Assembly (NCBI RefSeq): GCF_018691265.1
Contig: NW_024881282.1
Location: 25,632,899 to 25,696,898 of the forward strand
Direction of reading: 5' to 3'
Length of the DNA: 64,000 bases
Origin: Tyto alba
Lineage: Eukaryota > Chordata > Aves > Strigiformes > Tytonidae
Every line of letters begins with the position of its first letter. Positions within the stretch are counted from its first letter, which is position 1. The notes under the pieces were generated by a model that was not told the origin of the DNA, did not search any database, and was given only the letters and a program-made list of their open reading frames with translations. Made by a program: the position numbers and the translations under genes. This document shows positions 1 to 13,100 of this stretch, one piece after another.

Positions 1-117
1 AATAAGGAATGAATTTACCACTTCCCATTGTCAGGCAGATGTTTAGCCATTTTGAAGAAAACAGGGCTTCATAAGGCCTAACAATTACTTGGGAAGACAA
101 ACACTATAACTGGGGAT

Positions 118-426
118 GTGTTTCCCCTGTCATCCTCCTTTCCACCAGTTTTTATTGCTGAGTGTGATACCATATGGGCTGGGATCCCTCTGCTCAGCTG
201 GGGTCAGCTGCCCCAGTTGTGTCCCTTCCCAGCTTCTTGTGCACCCCCAGCCTGCTCGCTGCTGGGCTATAGCATGAGAAGAAGAAAAGGGCATGAAACT
301 GTGCAAGCACTGCTCAGAAATAGCTAAAACATTCATTTTTTAGCAATTTTTTAATTACAAATCCAAAACATAGCCCTGCACCAGTTAGTATGAAAAAAAT
401 AAACTCTCATAGCCAAACCCATTACA
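118..426 (-). mobile_element. Truncated ERVL-type LTR, minus strand
   Basis: Read on the minus strand, this matches the U3 part of the same LTR family as the complete copy at 3603-4163. Shared landmarks on the + strand are the block around CCCTTCCCAGCTTCTTGTGC, then AGCACTGCTCAGAAATAGCT, then ATCCAAAACATAGC. The element start (TGTAA...) corresponds to + strand 426. The left side stops near the TATA region (CAGTTTTTATTGC at about 148-160), so R and U5 are missing. No target duplication can be checked. Family placement is from memory of bird LTR structure; I do not assign a named subfamily. Confidence 0.7.
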
Positions 427-719
427 TCTGGCTTTCACAAAACATGAACAAAAACTGGTTAACTTGTAATGTAAAAATTAACACCTTCTCTTTCCCCCCG
501 TCTCCTCCCTCCCCAAAGAAAACCCCAAACGCACCACACCCCCAAACAACCCAACAGTTGAGTATGGTATTTAAAAAATATAAAGATTTCCACTACTTCC
601 CATGTCTCTATGTCTTTTCAGATTTTACTTTGAGGCAGAAAATGTCTCTTTGTACTTCCTGATCATTTCTGAAGAATTAGACTCAATTGTAATGATGTGT
701 TCTATAAATACACGAATAA
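427..719. other. Intronic spacer with a pyrimidine-rich patch
   Basis: No gene or repeat is recognised. About 480-560 is a C-rich and CA/CCA-rich low-complexity patch. The rest is AT-rich unique intron between an LTR fragment and a CR1 element. Confidence 0.5.
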
Positions 720-2464
720 CAGAAGGGGGACTAAGGGGAATCTCCACCTTTTATTTTATGTGGGGGAAAACAGTGGCAACGGCTGAGGTACTTAATGCTT
801 TCTTTGCCTCAGTGTTTAATAGTGTTACCAGTTGTTCTCTGGGTACCCAGCCCCTGAGCTGGAAGACAGGTATGGGGAGTGGAATGAAGTCCCCATAATC
901 CAAGGGGAAATGGTTAGTAACCTGCTACACCACTTAGACACACACAGGTCTATGGGGCTGGATGGGATCCACCCAAAGGTAATGAGGGAGCTGGCGGAAG
1001 TGTTCACCAAGTCATTTTCCATCGTTTCTCAGCACTCCTGGCTAACCAGGAAGGTCCCAGTTGACTGGAGGTTAGCAAATGTGATGCCCATTTACAAGAA
1101 GGGCCAGAAGGAGGACCCAGGAAACTACAAGCCTGTCAGTCTGACCTCAGTGTTGGGGAAGGTTATGGAGCAGATTGTTCTGAGTGCCATCGCAAAGCAT
1201 GTACGGGACAGCTAGGTGATCAGGCCCAGTCAGCATGGGTTTATGAAAGGCAGGTCCTGCTTGACTAACCTGATCTCCTTCTATGACCGGGTGACCCACT
1301 TAGTGGATGAAGGACAGACTGTGGATGTTGTCTGCCTGGACTTTGGTAAAACCTTTGACACCATTTCCCACAGCGTTTTCCTGGAGAAACTGGCTGCTCA
1401 TGGCTTGGATGGGAGTACTCTGCTGGGTGAAAATCTGTCTGGATGGCCGGGCCCAAAGAGTTGTAGTGAATGGAGTTAAATGCAGTTGGTGGCTGGTCAC
1501 AAAGTGGTGTTCCCCAGGGCTCAGTATTGCAGCCGGTTCTATTTAATATCAGTGATCTGGACGAGGGGATTGAGTGCACCCTCGGAAACTTTGCAGATGA
1601 TGCCAAGGTGAATGGGAGCGTTGATCTGCTTGAAGGTGGAAAGGCTCTACAGAGGGATTTGGACAGGCTGGATGATGGGCCGAGGCCAATTGTATGAGGT
1701 TCAACAAGGCTGAGTGCTGGGTCCTGCACTTGGGTCACAACAACCCCACGCAATGCTCCGGGCTTGGGGCAGAGTGGCTGGAAAGCTGCCTGGCGGGAAA
1801 GGACCTGGGGGTGTTGGTGGGCAGCCGGCTGAGAATGAGCTGTCAGTGTGCCCGGGTGGCCAAGAAGGCCACCAGCATCCTGGCTTGTGTCAGAACTAGT
1901 GTGGCCAGCAGGGCTAAGGAAGGGATCGTCCCCCTGTACTTGGCACTGGTGAGGCTGCACCTTGAACCCTGTGTTCAGTTTTGGGCCCCTCACTGCAAGA
2001 AAGACATTGAGGTGCTGGAGCGTGTCCAAAGAAGGGCAACACAACTGGTGAAGGATCCAGAGCACAAGTCTTATGACAAGTGGCTGAGGGAACTGGGCTT
2101 GTTTAGCTTGGAGAAAAGGAAGTCCAGGAGAGACCTTACAGCTCTCTACAGTTACCTGAAAGGAGGTTGTAGTGAGGCGGGTGTTGGTCTTTTCTCCCAA
2201 GTAACAAGTGATAGGACAGGAGAAAGCGGTGTCAAGTTGCGCCAGGGGAGGTTTAGATTGGATATTAGGAAAAATTTCTTCACTGAAAGGGTTGTCAAGC
2301 ATTGGAATAGGCTGCCCAGGGAAGTGGTGGAGTTGACATTCCTGGAGGCATTTAAAAGATGTGTAGATGTGGTGCTGAGGGATATAGTTTAGTGGACTTG
2401 GCAGTGTTAGGGTTATGGTTGGACTTGATCTTAAAGGTTGTTTTCAATGTGAATGATTCTATGG
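720..2464 (+). mobile_element. CR1 LINE, 5'-truncated, with decayed reverse transcriptase
   Basis: A chicken-repeat-1 type non-LTR retrotransposon covering the ORF2 reverse transcriptase through to the 3' end. The translation shows AEVLNAFFASVFNS (about 784), NVMPIYKKGQKEDPGNYKPV, SQHGFMKGRSCLTNL, VCLDFGKTFDTISH and the catalytic box FADD (1590-1601). It continues with [32 protein letters not shown] and [11 protein letters not shown]. The element closes with the CR1-like GAATGATTCTATGG 3' end near 2464. The frame is broken by TAG at 1213-1215 and by frameshifts near 1415, 1475 and 1690. The endonuclease and ORF1 are absent, as is usual for 5'-truncated CR1 copies. It is a dead copy within an intron. 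Confidence 0.96.
832..2392 (+). pseudogene. CR1 ORF2 reverse transcriptase remnant
   Basis: This is the coding part of the CR1 element. Segments in order are 832-1215 (frame 1, TAG at the end), 1216-~1415 (frame 1), ~1415-1475 (frame 2), 1470-1697 (frame 3, holding the FADD box) and 1694-2392 (frame 2, the C-terminal RT-thumb-like region). Homology is continuous across the breaks, so these are indel frameshifts in one ancestral ORF. The catalytic Asp pair is retained, but the ORF cannot be translated as a whole. The function known for the family is target-primed reverse transcription. Confidence 0.92.
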
Positions 2465-3024
2465 TTACGATATTTGTTTAGTGAAGTTTACTTAAAAGCA
2501 TTTTAGAAGCTTATGGCTTTGTCTTTGAACTGAAATATTTAGAATTAGACTGTATAACTGAGTAAAGGAAATGAGTATTTTGTCTGTTCTTTTTCACCAA
2601 ATTTTGAAATGTGTGCAGCTTATGAAGCGTGTGTGCAGGTGCGTGCACAATAATATACAGCTTGAACACATCTCTATGAAATCATAGTACTTATGAAACC
2701 ATTTCTAAATCTAAAGTGGGTCTCATATTTTGAGATGTGTATCTCTCTTAAGCATTCCAGTTTTGCTAAATATGGCAAAACTAAACTTTGACTTCAGCAT
2801 ATGTAAAACTATTTGTATTCAACTATGTACACGCTTGAGGCAATTGTGGCCTGTTGGTGGCTGGAGCAGAGACAGCACTGAGAGGCTGCAGCCCATGGAC
2901 AGAGCAGGGATACCCCTGAGGTTTTATTACATAACAGTTCATTTATTGATGGATGTCTTTAAAATATACAATATAAATAGTATTTTTCCTGGATTTTTTA
3001 AAGAGCTGCTTGAAGGATCTGGCT

Positions 3025-3055
<31 letters not shown>

Positions 3056-3602
3056 TTAAAAATCTGACATGGTTTGCATGCAGCTCAAATTAAGCAGTTT
3101 AACTCCTCATGTCTAGACAATCAATATGTTAATCTAAAATGAACTGAATCTGCTAAACAGACCAGAAATTTGTGTAGTTAATGTTTCACTTCATCTTGGA
3201 ACCTTTTTACTGTATTGAATTGTGGATGGTAGTCATTGTTGTTTGCTGTTGTAGAACTTCTTTGTCTCGTGTGTCATCCGCTTAAAGACAAAAGCATATT
3301 AGATAAATCTGAGTCAGGACTGTAATATTTTAAAAATATTAGCTGTTACACCCAAAGTAGTGTGTATTAAAATTAGCAGAAGTTTAGTGTTTGGTTCTAA
3401 AAGACTATTTATTTTTGAAATGACAAAGTTGTCTGTTCTTTAAGAACATCTTGGCTTAGAATAAATGTGTCAGTGTTTGTTTTGTTCCTGTTTGAACTTT
3501 TGTCATCCATAAAAGTTAAGTCAACTTAGAAATTTTTATCATAATTGGATTCAGTACAGGCTTTTTTCCCCCCACCTTTCTTTTCCCCTTGGAGTAAAAA
3601 GT
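2465..3602. other. Intronic spacer between CR1 and solo LTR
   Basis: AT-rich unique sequence. It contains a 27-nt A-run at 3029-3055, and no gene or other mobile element is recognised. The poly-A does not sit at the end of an element I can identify. Confidence 0.6.
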
Positions 3603-3859
3603 TGTTCTGATTTGGACTGGGATACACTTAATTTTCTTCCTAATAGCTGGTACAATGCTGTGTTTTGGATTCAGTGTGAGAATAATGTTGATAACACACT
3701 GATGTTTTAGTTGTTGCTAAGTATCCTAAGTCAAGGACATTTCAGTTTCCCGTGCTCTGCCAGCGAGGAGGTGCACAAGAAGCTGGGAGGGAGCGTGTCC
3801 AGGAGAGCTGGCCCGAAGTAGCCAAAGGGACACTTGCTTCCACAGGACATCCTGCTCAC

Positions 3860-3867
3860 TATATAAA
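3860..3867 (+). promoter_or_regulatory. LTR TATA box
   Basis: TATATAAA inside the solo LTR, in the position expected for the U3/R promoter, about 190 nt upstream of the LTR poly(A) signal. It is intact by sequence. Activity is not known. Confidence 0.75.
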
Positions 3868-4047
3868 CTGGGGGGAGGTGTAGATCGCTGCTCGGGCGTT
3901 GGTCAGGGGGTGGTGAGCAATTGCATTGTGCATCACTTGTCTTCTCTTGGGTTTTATTTCTCTCCTTTTTTGTTATATTCCTTTTCATTACTATTATTAT
4001 GTATTATTATTATTATTGTTATTATTCTATTTTATTCTGTTTTAGTT

Positions 4048-4053
4048 ATTAAA
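4048..4053 (+). terminator. LTR poly(A) signal ATTAAA
   Basis: ATTAAA within the R region of the sense-orientation LTR, followed by a T/C-rich stretch. It could act as a cryptic premature polyadenylation signal for NBEA transcripts, which run in the same direction (inference). Confidence 0.6.
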
Positions 4054-4163
4054 CTCTTCTTATCTCAACCCACAAGTTTTACTTTTTTTTCGTTCTGGGA
4101 GTGGGGAGAAGTGAGCACGCGGCTGTGTGGTGCTTAGATGCTGGTTGGGGTTAAACTACGACA

Positions 4164-7100
4164 AAAGTTTAAAATTCTCAAACTAATAGTTTAACAAAGG
4201 ATTAATTCACATTCTTACTACTTTGTAGGGTCATGCGAACACAGGAGATGTGTATATTCTAATTTCTGTAGACTTTTTACAGGAGAATCATTATCCTGAT
4301 GTAATAAAAGGCAGATAATAGACTTTACAGTGTTCAGATAAGAATGCAATTGATGCAAAATTTTCATTAACTCCTAATATTTTTATAATATCCCCGTCCT
4401 GTCCCAAGGTTCACATTTCAAATTATGGATACCTGAACAATCACTCCAGTGGCTATGTGAGTATTGTGTTGAACACAGGAGCAGCACAAGGGATGCTGTA
4501 TTATCAGTAAATCTTAATTGCTCAGCAGCTGGAATTTAAAGCTTAGTAGCCATGGCTTTCATCACATGCCACAGCATAGTACTATGTAACTACATCAATG
4601 TTAAGTAGTTGTATGTTATATTTATGATGTTGTTATGTTATTTCATACATGACTGTCCACAAAAGTATTTATATATACACATTCAAGTATATTGTTCAGT
4701 ACCTTGGTTGAGCTCAGCGCATGTATGTGCTATTCTTCTAGCTATTCTGACTCTTTGAATTGAGTAGAATGTGTGTGTGATACAAATATAAGTCCAAATT
4801 ACTTGCATAACTGTTCTTGCTAGCATTTTAACATCAGATGTGGTCCTGCAGCAACCAGCAGTTTCCGTGTTAATTGTTGCTGCATATAGTTTTTCCAGTC
4901 TTCTAAGCCCTGGCCTTTACTTTTCCTCAGAATGAATCAGTAGGTAGAGATCAGTACCATTTTTCATTAGTTAAGGACAATTTCAGTATCGGTTAAAATT
5001 TGTTTTCAGTGCTAGGCAGTCTGTGGAGCCCATAATGTGAAATGCAAGAGCATCATTCAGAATTACTAAGGGGATACCTAGTGAAGGGGGCACTATGTAT
5101 GTTTATGCAGTATTGTTGGATAAAAGTGTAGCAATGCAGTGAAATCACAGATGTGTTCATATCTCCTTTATAAAGAAATTCTATATCATTGCAGTTATCC
5201 TGTTTTGCACTTAAGAACCACCTCCTCAGTTTTTTTTCATAGATGCTGTTACTAAGCTAAATCTCTAATTTCTTCCTTATTTCCCTTCTCTTTTGGGATC
5301 CCTAACAAAAAATATTAGAAGACACGGGATCAAACTTCCATGATTTCATTCTAGGCATCCATTAATTTTCTAGCACTATTTTCAGACTACTCCCTGGCAA
5401 TTTTGATAAATGCTATGATTAATAAAGTTGTTACCATGTGAGTCTTTTTCCTAGTTGAATATGATTTTTCCCTTTATGGGAGAAGGAGGGGATAAACACT
5501 GTTTAACACACTTCATTGCACTGTTCAATGGGTGAACTTTTTTGCCTCTGCCTCCTTTGAAGGCATTTCCTCTATAAGCGTGGAGTGCTTCTGGTCAAGG
5601 AAGTCTGTATTTCGTATCATCTGGATGCTCAATTACTGCTTGTTTCCACAGAAGACTCAAAAGAGGCATTGGACAAATTATACTCAATCAAGCTTTTTTG
5701 TTTTCCAGTTCTGGACTTTTGACTATTCTTTTGGACAGATGTTCATGTCTTGCTGGACTGCAGTGTGCTGTAAAGGAGCTGCATGTGTACTTACACATCT
5801 TTCGTCCAGATCATGTGCCTGGTTCATTATAGTTGGGCATTTATCATTGCCTCGATGGACGTGCAGCTAGCTTACTGAAGGATTTCATCATTTCTAATTT
5901 GTTATACCACCTCAGTTAATGAGGTTATGAAGACAGGGCATAATTTATTTTAATGAACACTGCTCAGGAGACACATCTAGGATCTACCTATGTCATAACA
6001 TAGGCAATAAGCACAACAGCAGTCTGGTAAACACAAGATCTTAGAACAGTTTTAACCTGGTGGAAAGCCTTTAACTGATAGCAACTTTGTGCTTCATAAA
6101 GTTGTCAACTGTGTTAGGCTTTTGTCCGTAAGAGATTATTTCTGTACAAATAGTGGCAAGATCATGCAAGATGTTTATCACCTGAATAACATTTAAAGTT
6201 CAGGGGATTTCTTGTATGAAATGGACAGTAAATGAAACCTAAATCCTGCTGGGAAATTTCTTGAATTCCAAATTCAACACAAAAGGCGTCACAATTTTTC
6301 ACATGGTCTTTTAGTGCACCTCAAAGATTTTAGCAGAGGTAGGTGTGATGTCTTTCACGGATATCAGCTCTTCTTCACTGACAGTGTAGCTCATCCGTGG
6401 TAACTCTTCCTTTTGAAAGGGAGGCAGTTTTGTGATTGGTGTGTCTTGTGTGGAGGAGAGGTGAAAAAGAAATACTACCAAACAGTCCCAAAAGAACAGC
6501 TTTTTTTGTGGCAGCGCTTGTGCTAAAATAGAGTACTGCTTTTAAATTCTCTGCTGGCACTTACAGATCAACATAAATTATTCTGTGGAAGTAGCAGAAG
6601 TCTTTGGTGATTATTTTTAAAGATGTTGTAAGACTTCATAGTCTCTTGAAATGTGCATCTTGATTTGGGCCATTTACCTTATGAAGCTTCATGTTAGCTA
6701 AAACCTGAACGTATTAAAGAAAAGCTGTAAGCTAGCATAGTCATTTTCTTGATTCTTTTCTCTCTGTATTTGTTTCTGCAATAAAAACAGAGAATGTATT
6801 TTATAAAGGCTTTAACTCTTGTAATGCTCGTCTCTTCAAGTTAGTATCTGGGAATATGAAATGTGCAGGAATATCTGTAAGTTTTAATACAATGGAATAT
6901 GAAGTTCGGCATATCTAATGCAGATATTAGCACAATATGATTAAGTGTCTAAATTTTGTAGCATGTGAAAAGAGACTTTTTCATTTGCCTAGCATCCAGA
7001 TGGTACATAGAGAAAAATAGGTTAATCCCTATTTTGTATACAGAACTAGTACATACTTATTAGCAGATTTCATCTCCGTGGAAATTTCAGTCTGGTTACC

Positions 7101-10100
7101 GTAGAGCTCTGTTCCATTGCTGTTTCGGCATTTCTGTTTTTGTAATGATCTTGCATAACATCTAGATTTCTGTGATCTTGGAGTTCTTGAATGCTACAAC
7201 ACCTCTCTTCGTAATCAAATCCTTCTTAAGAAAGACAGTATTAGAATATATTTTCAATGTTGTTCATTCTGTTATGGATGTTCTTTTGAGAAATATCAAA
7301 AAGAATAATCTGCCTCACTGGTAACACTTTTTGCAAAAATAAAGTCTTTTGCTCATGGTAGAAAGAGAAAGGGAAGCTTGAAGGTAATCATGCTTGAAAG
7401 CTCTGTTCTGATCCCTTATCTTAAATATTTACCTGTCCTTTGCTTTGACTTAATCATAGTTGTAGAATTTGCTTTGGAAATGTACATTTGTGTGTATCCA
7501 CAGGTTCTTTTCCACAGGCTATACGTACTCCAGTGAAGGGAGCCCATGTAGAGGATGTCTGTAGTAGCTGATGGAGTTTCGTAAGGCAAAGTGGATACTC
7601 TTCAGTTTGTGAATTACTCTCTCATATGGGAAAGATGTTGCCAGAAAGACCTCAAAAGCAGAAGGGGCTTCTCACCAGCCTTTTCCCAGAGCGATGGTGG
7701 GAACATAGGGTGGACACAGGTTGAACCAGATATGGAATAATCTTGTTGTGAGGCAGCTGGAGTTCTTCCAGAAGAGTCAAGAACCTCCATGTTAGTTGAA
7801 AGTAATAGCACTCCTTTTCCATAGATGGGAAAGTCAGCTTCATGAAAGGAAAAAGGAAATTAAGCTAAGAAATAATTTTTATAACTTTTTTTTTTTTTTT
7901 TTTTTTTTAGACAAGTTCTATCAGATTAAATTGATGGTGCTAAGGTCTTTGTCAAAGTTTTTGTCTGTATACTACAGAATGTAAGAGAAATTATTGCTTG
8001 TTGCAAGTATCAAAATGGCTGCTCTAATATGTTAGGTTTTTTTCTTTTCCTGTTGTTAGAATGCATTCTTTTGTGGTCTCTTTTTTTTATTTTCAGTCAA
8101 CAACCTGACTTATTTAAACATATACTATGAAATGACTATAGATTCCTTACAGATAATAGGATAGTAATTTTAAATGGCTTTCAGTAAGAGGAGTTCACAT
8201 TAACTTTTTAATTTAAAGAATAGAGACAGCAAATATTTCTAGGTCAAATGCAGTGGTAGTTTGAACAATCATTATAGCAGTTTTCCAAAACAGGAAAATT
8301 ACATCTAACAAAAGAATAATTTTGGGGTTTAAATATTTTAAAATGTATTTTCCCTCCTTAAATTACTTATTTATCATTAGCCTTTTCAAATGTTGACTGC
8401 AGAAGTAAGAAGAGGCTGATAGTGTCTGGGGAAGAAAGATCACTGATTCCTTTTGTGTACCAATTCAGAGATGTAATGAACTTCACTGTTCTCCGCTATT
8501 TCTACTGGTAAAGCCTCTTTGTTGGACTTGCTTCAAAATCCGTTGTTGTTTTCTGGGCCTAGCTTTTACAGCTTTAGCTTGCTTCCTTTTTTTTTTTTTT
8601 TTCTCACAAGAGATTTGGAAATGGCCACAGAGCAGTTTTTCTTGCATCTAAAAGTCAAATTGGTGCTTACAATTAGTTGTCAGAACGAAGGCTGACTGCA
8701 ACCCTAGACAGAAGCCACAGGGATTTCTAATGGTCCTGTCCTTTTTTTCAAATGTTGATGACCTTGAAATAAAAACCTAGATTCTTATTTACTTGTGTGA
8801 CTTAATAAATCAGAGTCAATTTGAATATAATGATTTAGTGATTTGGTATACTTTGTTGAAAGTGCTGATTTCTTGGAGACTTTTTTGGGGGGGACTGTAG
8901 GTACTCAAGCCTTTGTGTGTCTGAGAAGGACTTCTAAAATTAGGTCATAATCTTAATTTAAATCAAAGTAATTTATTAGAGCAATAAATATATATTTTCA
9001 GAGTTATCTGAATCATATTAAGTAAACTATGTTTAGGAAGTCAGTGTATCTTCCACTTTCTGTTTTCTCAGTTATATTTCCTAAAGGAAAACTCAGTGCT
9101 TGGTAGCCGTTAGGATATTCTAACATGCCACCAAATAAATCCTCATTGATGAGTTTGATGCTGCCTTTATGTCAGTGAGCATCAAAGCCTAGTATTTTAG
9201 AACTGCTTTTGTTGGTAAATATGTATAATTTTAGGTGTTCTGATTACAGTTCCTCAAAATCATCTGTGCGTTTAAAACAGCCTCAGAAATAGTGCAGGAG
9301 GTTGGAGACTCAGTTGTCTGAGTTCCAGCTCCTTCATGACATTAGAACTGGTAGATCCACCTGTTCACCTAGATTAATAGATTAAAAAGAGAAATAGGGT
9401 TTATCTTTTTTTGTATCTTAGACTGTTTGAGAAGTTTGAATGGATAATGATATAGATGAAGATACTAATAAACTCTAAATTGACTAAAATCAGGTATTTT
9501 CTGAAATTTTTCTCTTACTTCACAAAAGAGACTTCTGTGTTGAGGATGACTTTGACAGTTAACCAATTACTTTCATCTGTTTAGTTACATTTATCTCCAA
9601 AACTTCAGATGTGCTACTACATTATTACAATGTATTTACTTAAGATTCAAGCTTATGTGATAATTTCAAATGTAATTTTAAATTTAGTTTTAGTAATTGT
9701 TCACTATTAAAAAAAAATTCTCAAAGATTTAAGCAGTTCTAGATGCAAGGAATTGAACTGATTTAGGTACATGATATTTTCTTGGTTTAGTCTTGAATGA
9801 CTTACAGTTATGTGACATTCTCTTCTTTTGTCTTCTTGCTGAAATATAGGCCAGGCTCTCTAAAGGTAGGAATGATTTTTCTAGTGTATTCACAATTTCG
9901 GTGGTTTGAATTCCTTCTGTAACTGTTTTGATAGAGCAAAATGTTTAAGCATGTAAATACAAGCAGATAATTCACAGCAATAGAAAGGAGCCTTTTGTTG
10001 CAACAAGTACTAGGAAAGAACAACAGAAAATTCTGTTAGTGTTTACTGGTTGATTTTTGTCTGTCACTTGAGCAACTACTGTGCTGCTTTATGTACAGGG

Positions 10101-13100
10101 AATCTTACTCTGCTGGAAGTGTTGATAATGATCCTTCAGGGCACAACATCTGTAGGTCTTCTCAGAAACAGACCTGTGTTGTCATAATCAAGTGTGAGCT
10201 TCTGCTTTGTCTGCTGGCCTCTTTCTTACTGCAAGGACAAATAGTAGATATCTGGGGATGAGAAAGACCTAGCAAGGTGCTGAGACTCTGTAGAAGGCTT
10301 GAAGGACAGAAACTTTAATGTAATCCAACAATGTTTATCATTTTTAGCAGAAATACGAGGAGAGCCAACTATGTGTAAAGTACACATTTTAATCAAGCAC
10401 AATCTGCACCTTGTGGAAGAATAGATAAATTGTGCTAATCATCTCCGTACGTGGCACATTAGATGTAGCATTTTTGTAGTGGTTTCTTTAGAGAAATGAC
10501 TCAACAATTAGTTTCACTTTGATATTTTAGAGATTTTTTCTTTCTAACTGATTTAGTAATAAAGGAAAATTCACTGACTGCAATCTTTGTCAATTAGGAG
10601 CTTGTGTTGTGTGTCTTTGCACTGTCTCTTGCTTACTGAGGGGATCTTGGGGGAGGACCTTTCTAGTGACTTTGCATTTAAAAGTGCTAACACTGATCAT
10701 TGCCACTGGGTGGGAAAAAAACCCATCCATATCCTGTCCTGAAGAGCATCTGCCTTGGCAAATAGCATTTGAAATCGTAACCTCCTGAGGAGCAGTATGG
10801 GCTGAAAACAACTATTGGTGAAGTTGCTTTGAGCTTTTTGTTTCTTTAGGTTGTCATGAGATGGCCTTAACTTTCATGTTTTGTGCCAAATAAGCATTTC
10901 ACTTCAGGATTTATACTGCATCTGGCTATGAAAATGTATTTTTTAATCCAATTTCATGATGAAATGAAAAAATTAAAAAAGCAGATGTAATAAACAGAAC
11001 TTTTCCATCCTGTCTTGTACTCTGGGATGGTATTTCTCCCCTCCTTTCAGAGCTTTTTCTTGAGTTCACATTTCAAATGTATTATTTAATTCACTAGAAA
11101 TGATAGTTATTAGCTAGAAATGGTTTTCATCAAGTCACAAAATCTTCAAAAGCATGCAAAACTTTATGAATGGTCTGTGGTGAGATACTGATTCTAGATG
11201 CATCTTACTGAGCTTGAAAGTCATGGTGTTTTCTAACATCGACCTCAATAGACATGCTAGGCAGCTAAACTTGGCAGTTTGGCTACTTATGCTAGATTAT
11301 GCTGTCCATGATGTAGCTTCATTTTAGAGTTCAGGTATCATAGCTGATTAAAGACTTAAATTGAAGTCTTAGATTAGTTAGATGAAGAAAGGCAGGTGAC
11401 TATGAAATTACTAATCAGTCTAAGAATAGAAACTGCCGAAGACTTTAAATAAAATAAGTGAATTTATCGCTTCTGTTTTGCTCCTGAAATTCAGTAAACT
11501 CTTGTTTATATTGTAATAGCTGAGTTTTAATCTCTGGGTTTTGTTCCAAATTAAAAAAAAAAAAAAAGGGTGAGCGTAGTTCAAATAATGGGTACAGACT
11601 TTGTTGTAAGTATGTTTTTCATGAAATCAGATTTTTTTTTTATGAATTTAGAACTGAAAGTAGACATTTTGGCAAAAGGATAACGCCAGTAGTTTATTCA
11701 ATCATTGAAATAAATACTTAATGAAAGATTTATATCACTATTGGAAGGCCTTATCCCATTTGGGGAAAAAAAAAATCCAGTAACTAAAAGAACTGACCAA
11801 CACAGTCCCTGTATTTGTTGGGAACTAAAATAAAGCTGAGAAGAAAAGTTATGAATGTTTAATTGGTCAAAGTCTGGTCCAAAATTTTCATTAGATTAAG
11901 ATAGGTAGAGTGTTTCTAATTTTAAGCTATTGGAAATTTTTAGACATTGTACTAATATACAAGTCAGAAAGTTATGTAATATTCAGGAAGATGTTACAAA
12001 TGTCTTTGAATTTCAAATACAAACTTGCAAGTTTGCCTTTTGAATTACAGTTGGATATGTTATCTTTTATATAACAATTTATTTGACTGTCCTGAAGCAT
12101 AAATTAACATATTTACCTGAAGTACATTCTGTAATATATGGTTTTGGTTCCAAAGCCACTTAATACATATGATCATTTTCCTTTTAGTTCTTGGAATCCT
12201 GAAATACTTAACAAGGTGTCTATATAAGTCTTTTAAACACTTATTTGAGTATTGTCCTTAGTAAGTCACTTTCTCTTATTGAGGTTTTGAAGGAAATGAT
12301 TGTACACTTTAGCAAATGAAAAGAGGTGCTTAAATAAGAGTTTAAAAGTCCAAGATTTCTATTTTGATACTGTCATAGTTCTGAATATTAGCTTTTACCT
12401 TAGGTGAAAACTGAAAACCATTATTTATATTAGATGCTAATTATATTTTAAGTTAATGCATTATTGAATGTATTGATTATTCAAAGAGCTTCAAAATATC
12501 ATCTGAATTAACAGACCGTACTTTGGCTCTGGTCTGCTCAGTTAAAATGAGTAATAATTCAATGCAGGCATGCAAATCTATGTTGATGATTCAACTGTGT
12601 GCTATGACTGTTTGCCAGACAAGGCAGGTTTAATTAGTGAGGTCATTATAACATTTAAGGGAAGTGTGAACAGAGAAATACCTCTGTGGACTTGATGGCT
12701 CTGTTCATTCACTTCCAGGTACTTCCTCACTCTAATACAAAAAAATAGATGGAGGAAAGAAAGCAGACTGCGTTGCTAAACCTGGCAAGATGCATTCTCT
12801 GTATGAGCTCCTTCACTGCTTCTGCAAGTTCCTCATCAGTGACTGGAGAAGGAGTGAAAGCTTGAGAGGATAGGGAAAGTAGAGCAGCACGGTCGGGCCC
12901 ACAGAATTAGGCTGCTCCGTATCATCCCAGCAATTTGCTGTGGTCTCCACTGGTCAGCGATCACCCCTCATCCTGGTGTTGTTCTAGCCATTACCATCAG
13001 CTTCAACATCAGCGTCATCCTGAAATCCATGCTGTCCTCTGCCAAAGCACTGTTATTCCGACCACCCTGGGCCTCTGACTGCTTTTGGAAACGAAGCAAG

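Larger units (their letters stand above)
3598..4168 (+). mobile_element. Complete solo LTR (ERVL-like) with 5-bp target duplication
   Basis: The LTR spans 3603-4163 (561 bp), starting TGTTCTGATTTGG and ending AAACTACGACA. It is flanked by the identical 5-mer AAAGT at 3598-3602 and 4164-4168. A 5-bp duplication fits ERVL-class integration. U3 contains GCTGGTACAATGCTGTGTTT and ATAATGTTGATAACACACTG. A TATA box (TATATAAA) lies at 3860-3867, and an ATTAAA poly(A) signal at 4048-4053 follows an ATT-rich stretch. No internal retroviral sequence adjoins it, so it is a solo LTR left by LTR-LTR recombination. It is in the same orientation as NBEA. Confidence 0.95.

Noticed and set aside
1265..2302. 345-codon open frame on the minus strand
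   Set aside because: It is the antisense shadow of the CR1 ORF2, whose sense translation has clear reverse transcriptase motifs.
3029..3055. A27 run as the tail of a processed pseudogene or SINE
   Set aside because: No recognisable gene or tRNA-like sequence precedes it and no flanking duplication was seen.
5532..5870. 112-codon plus-strand open frame
   Set aside because: Rich in Phe, Trp, Cys and Ser, as expected from T-rich DNA. No family resemblance or supporting context.
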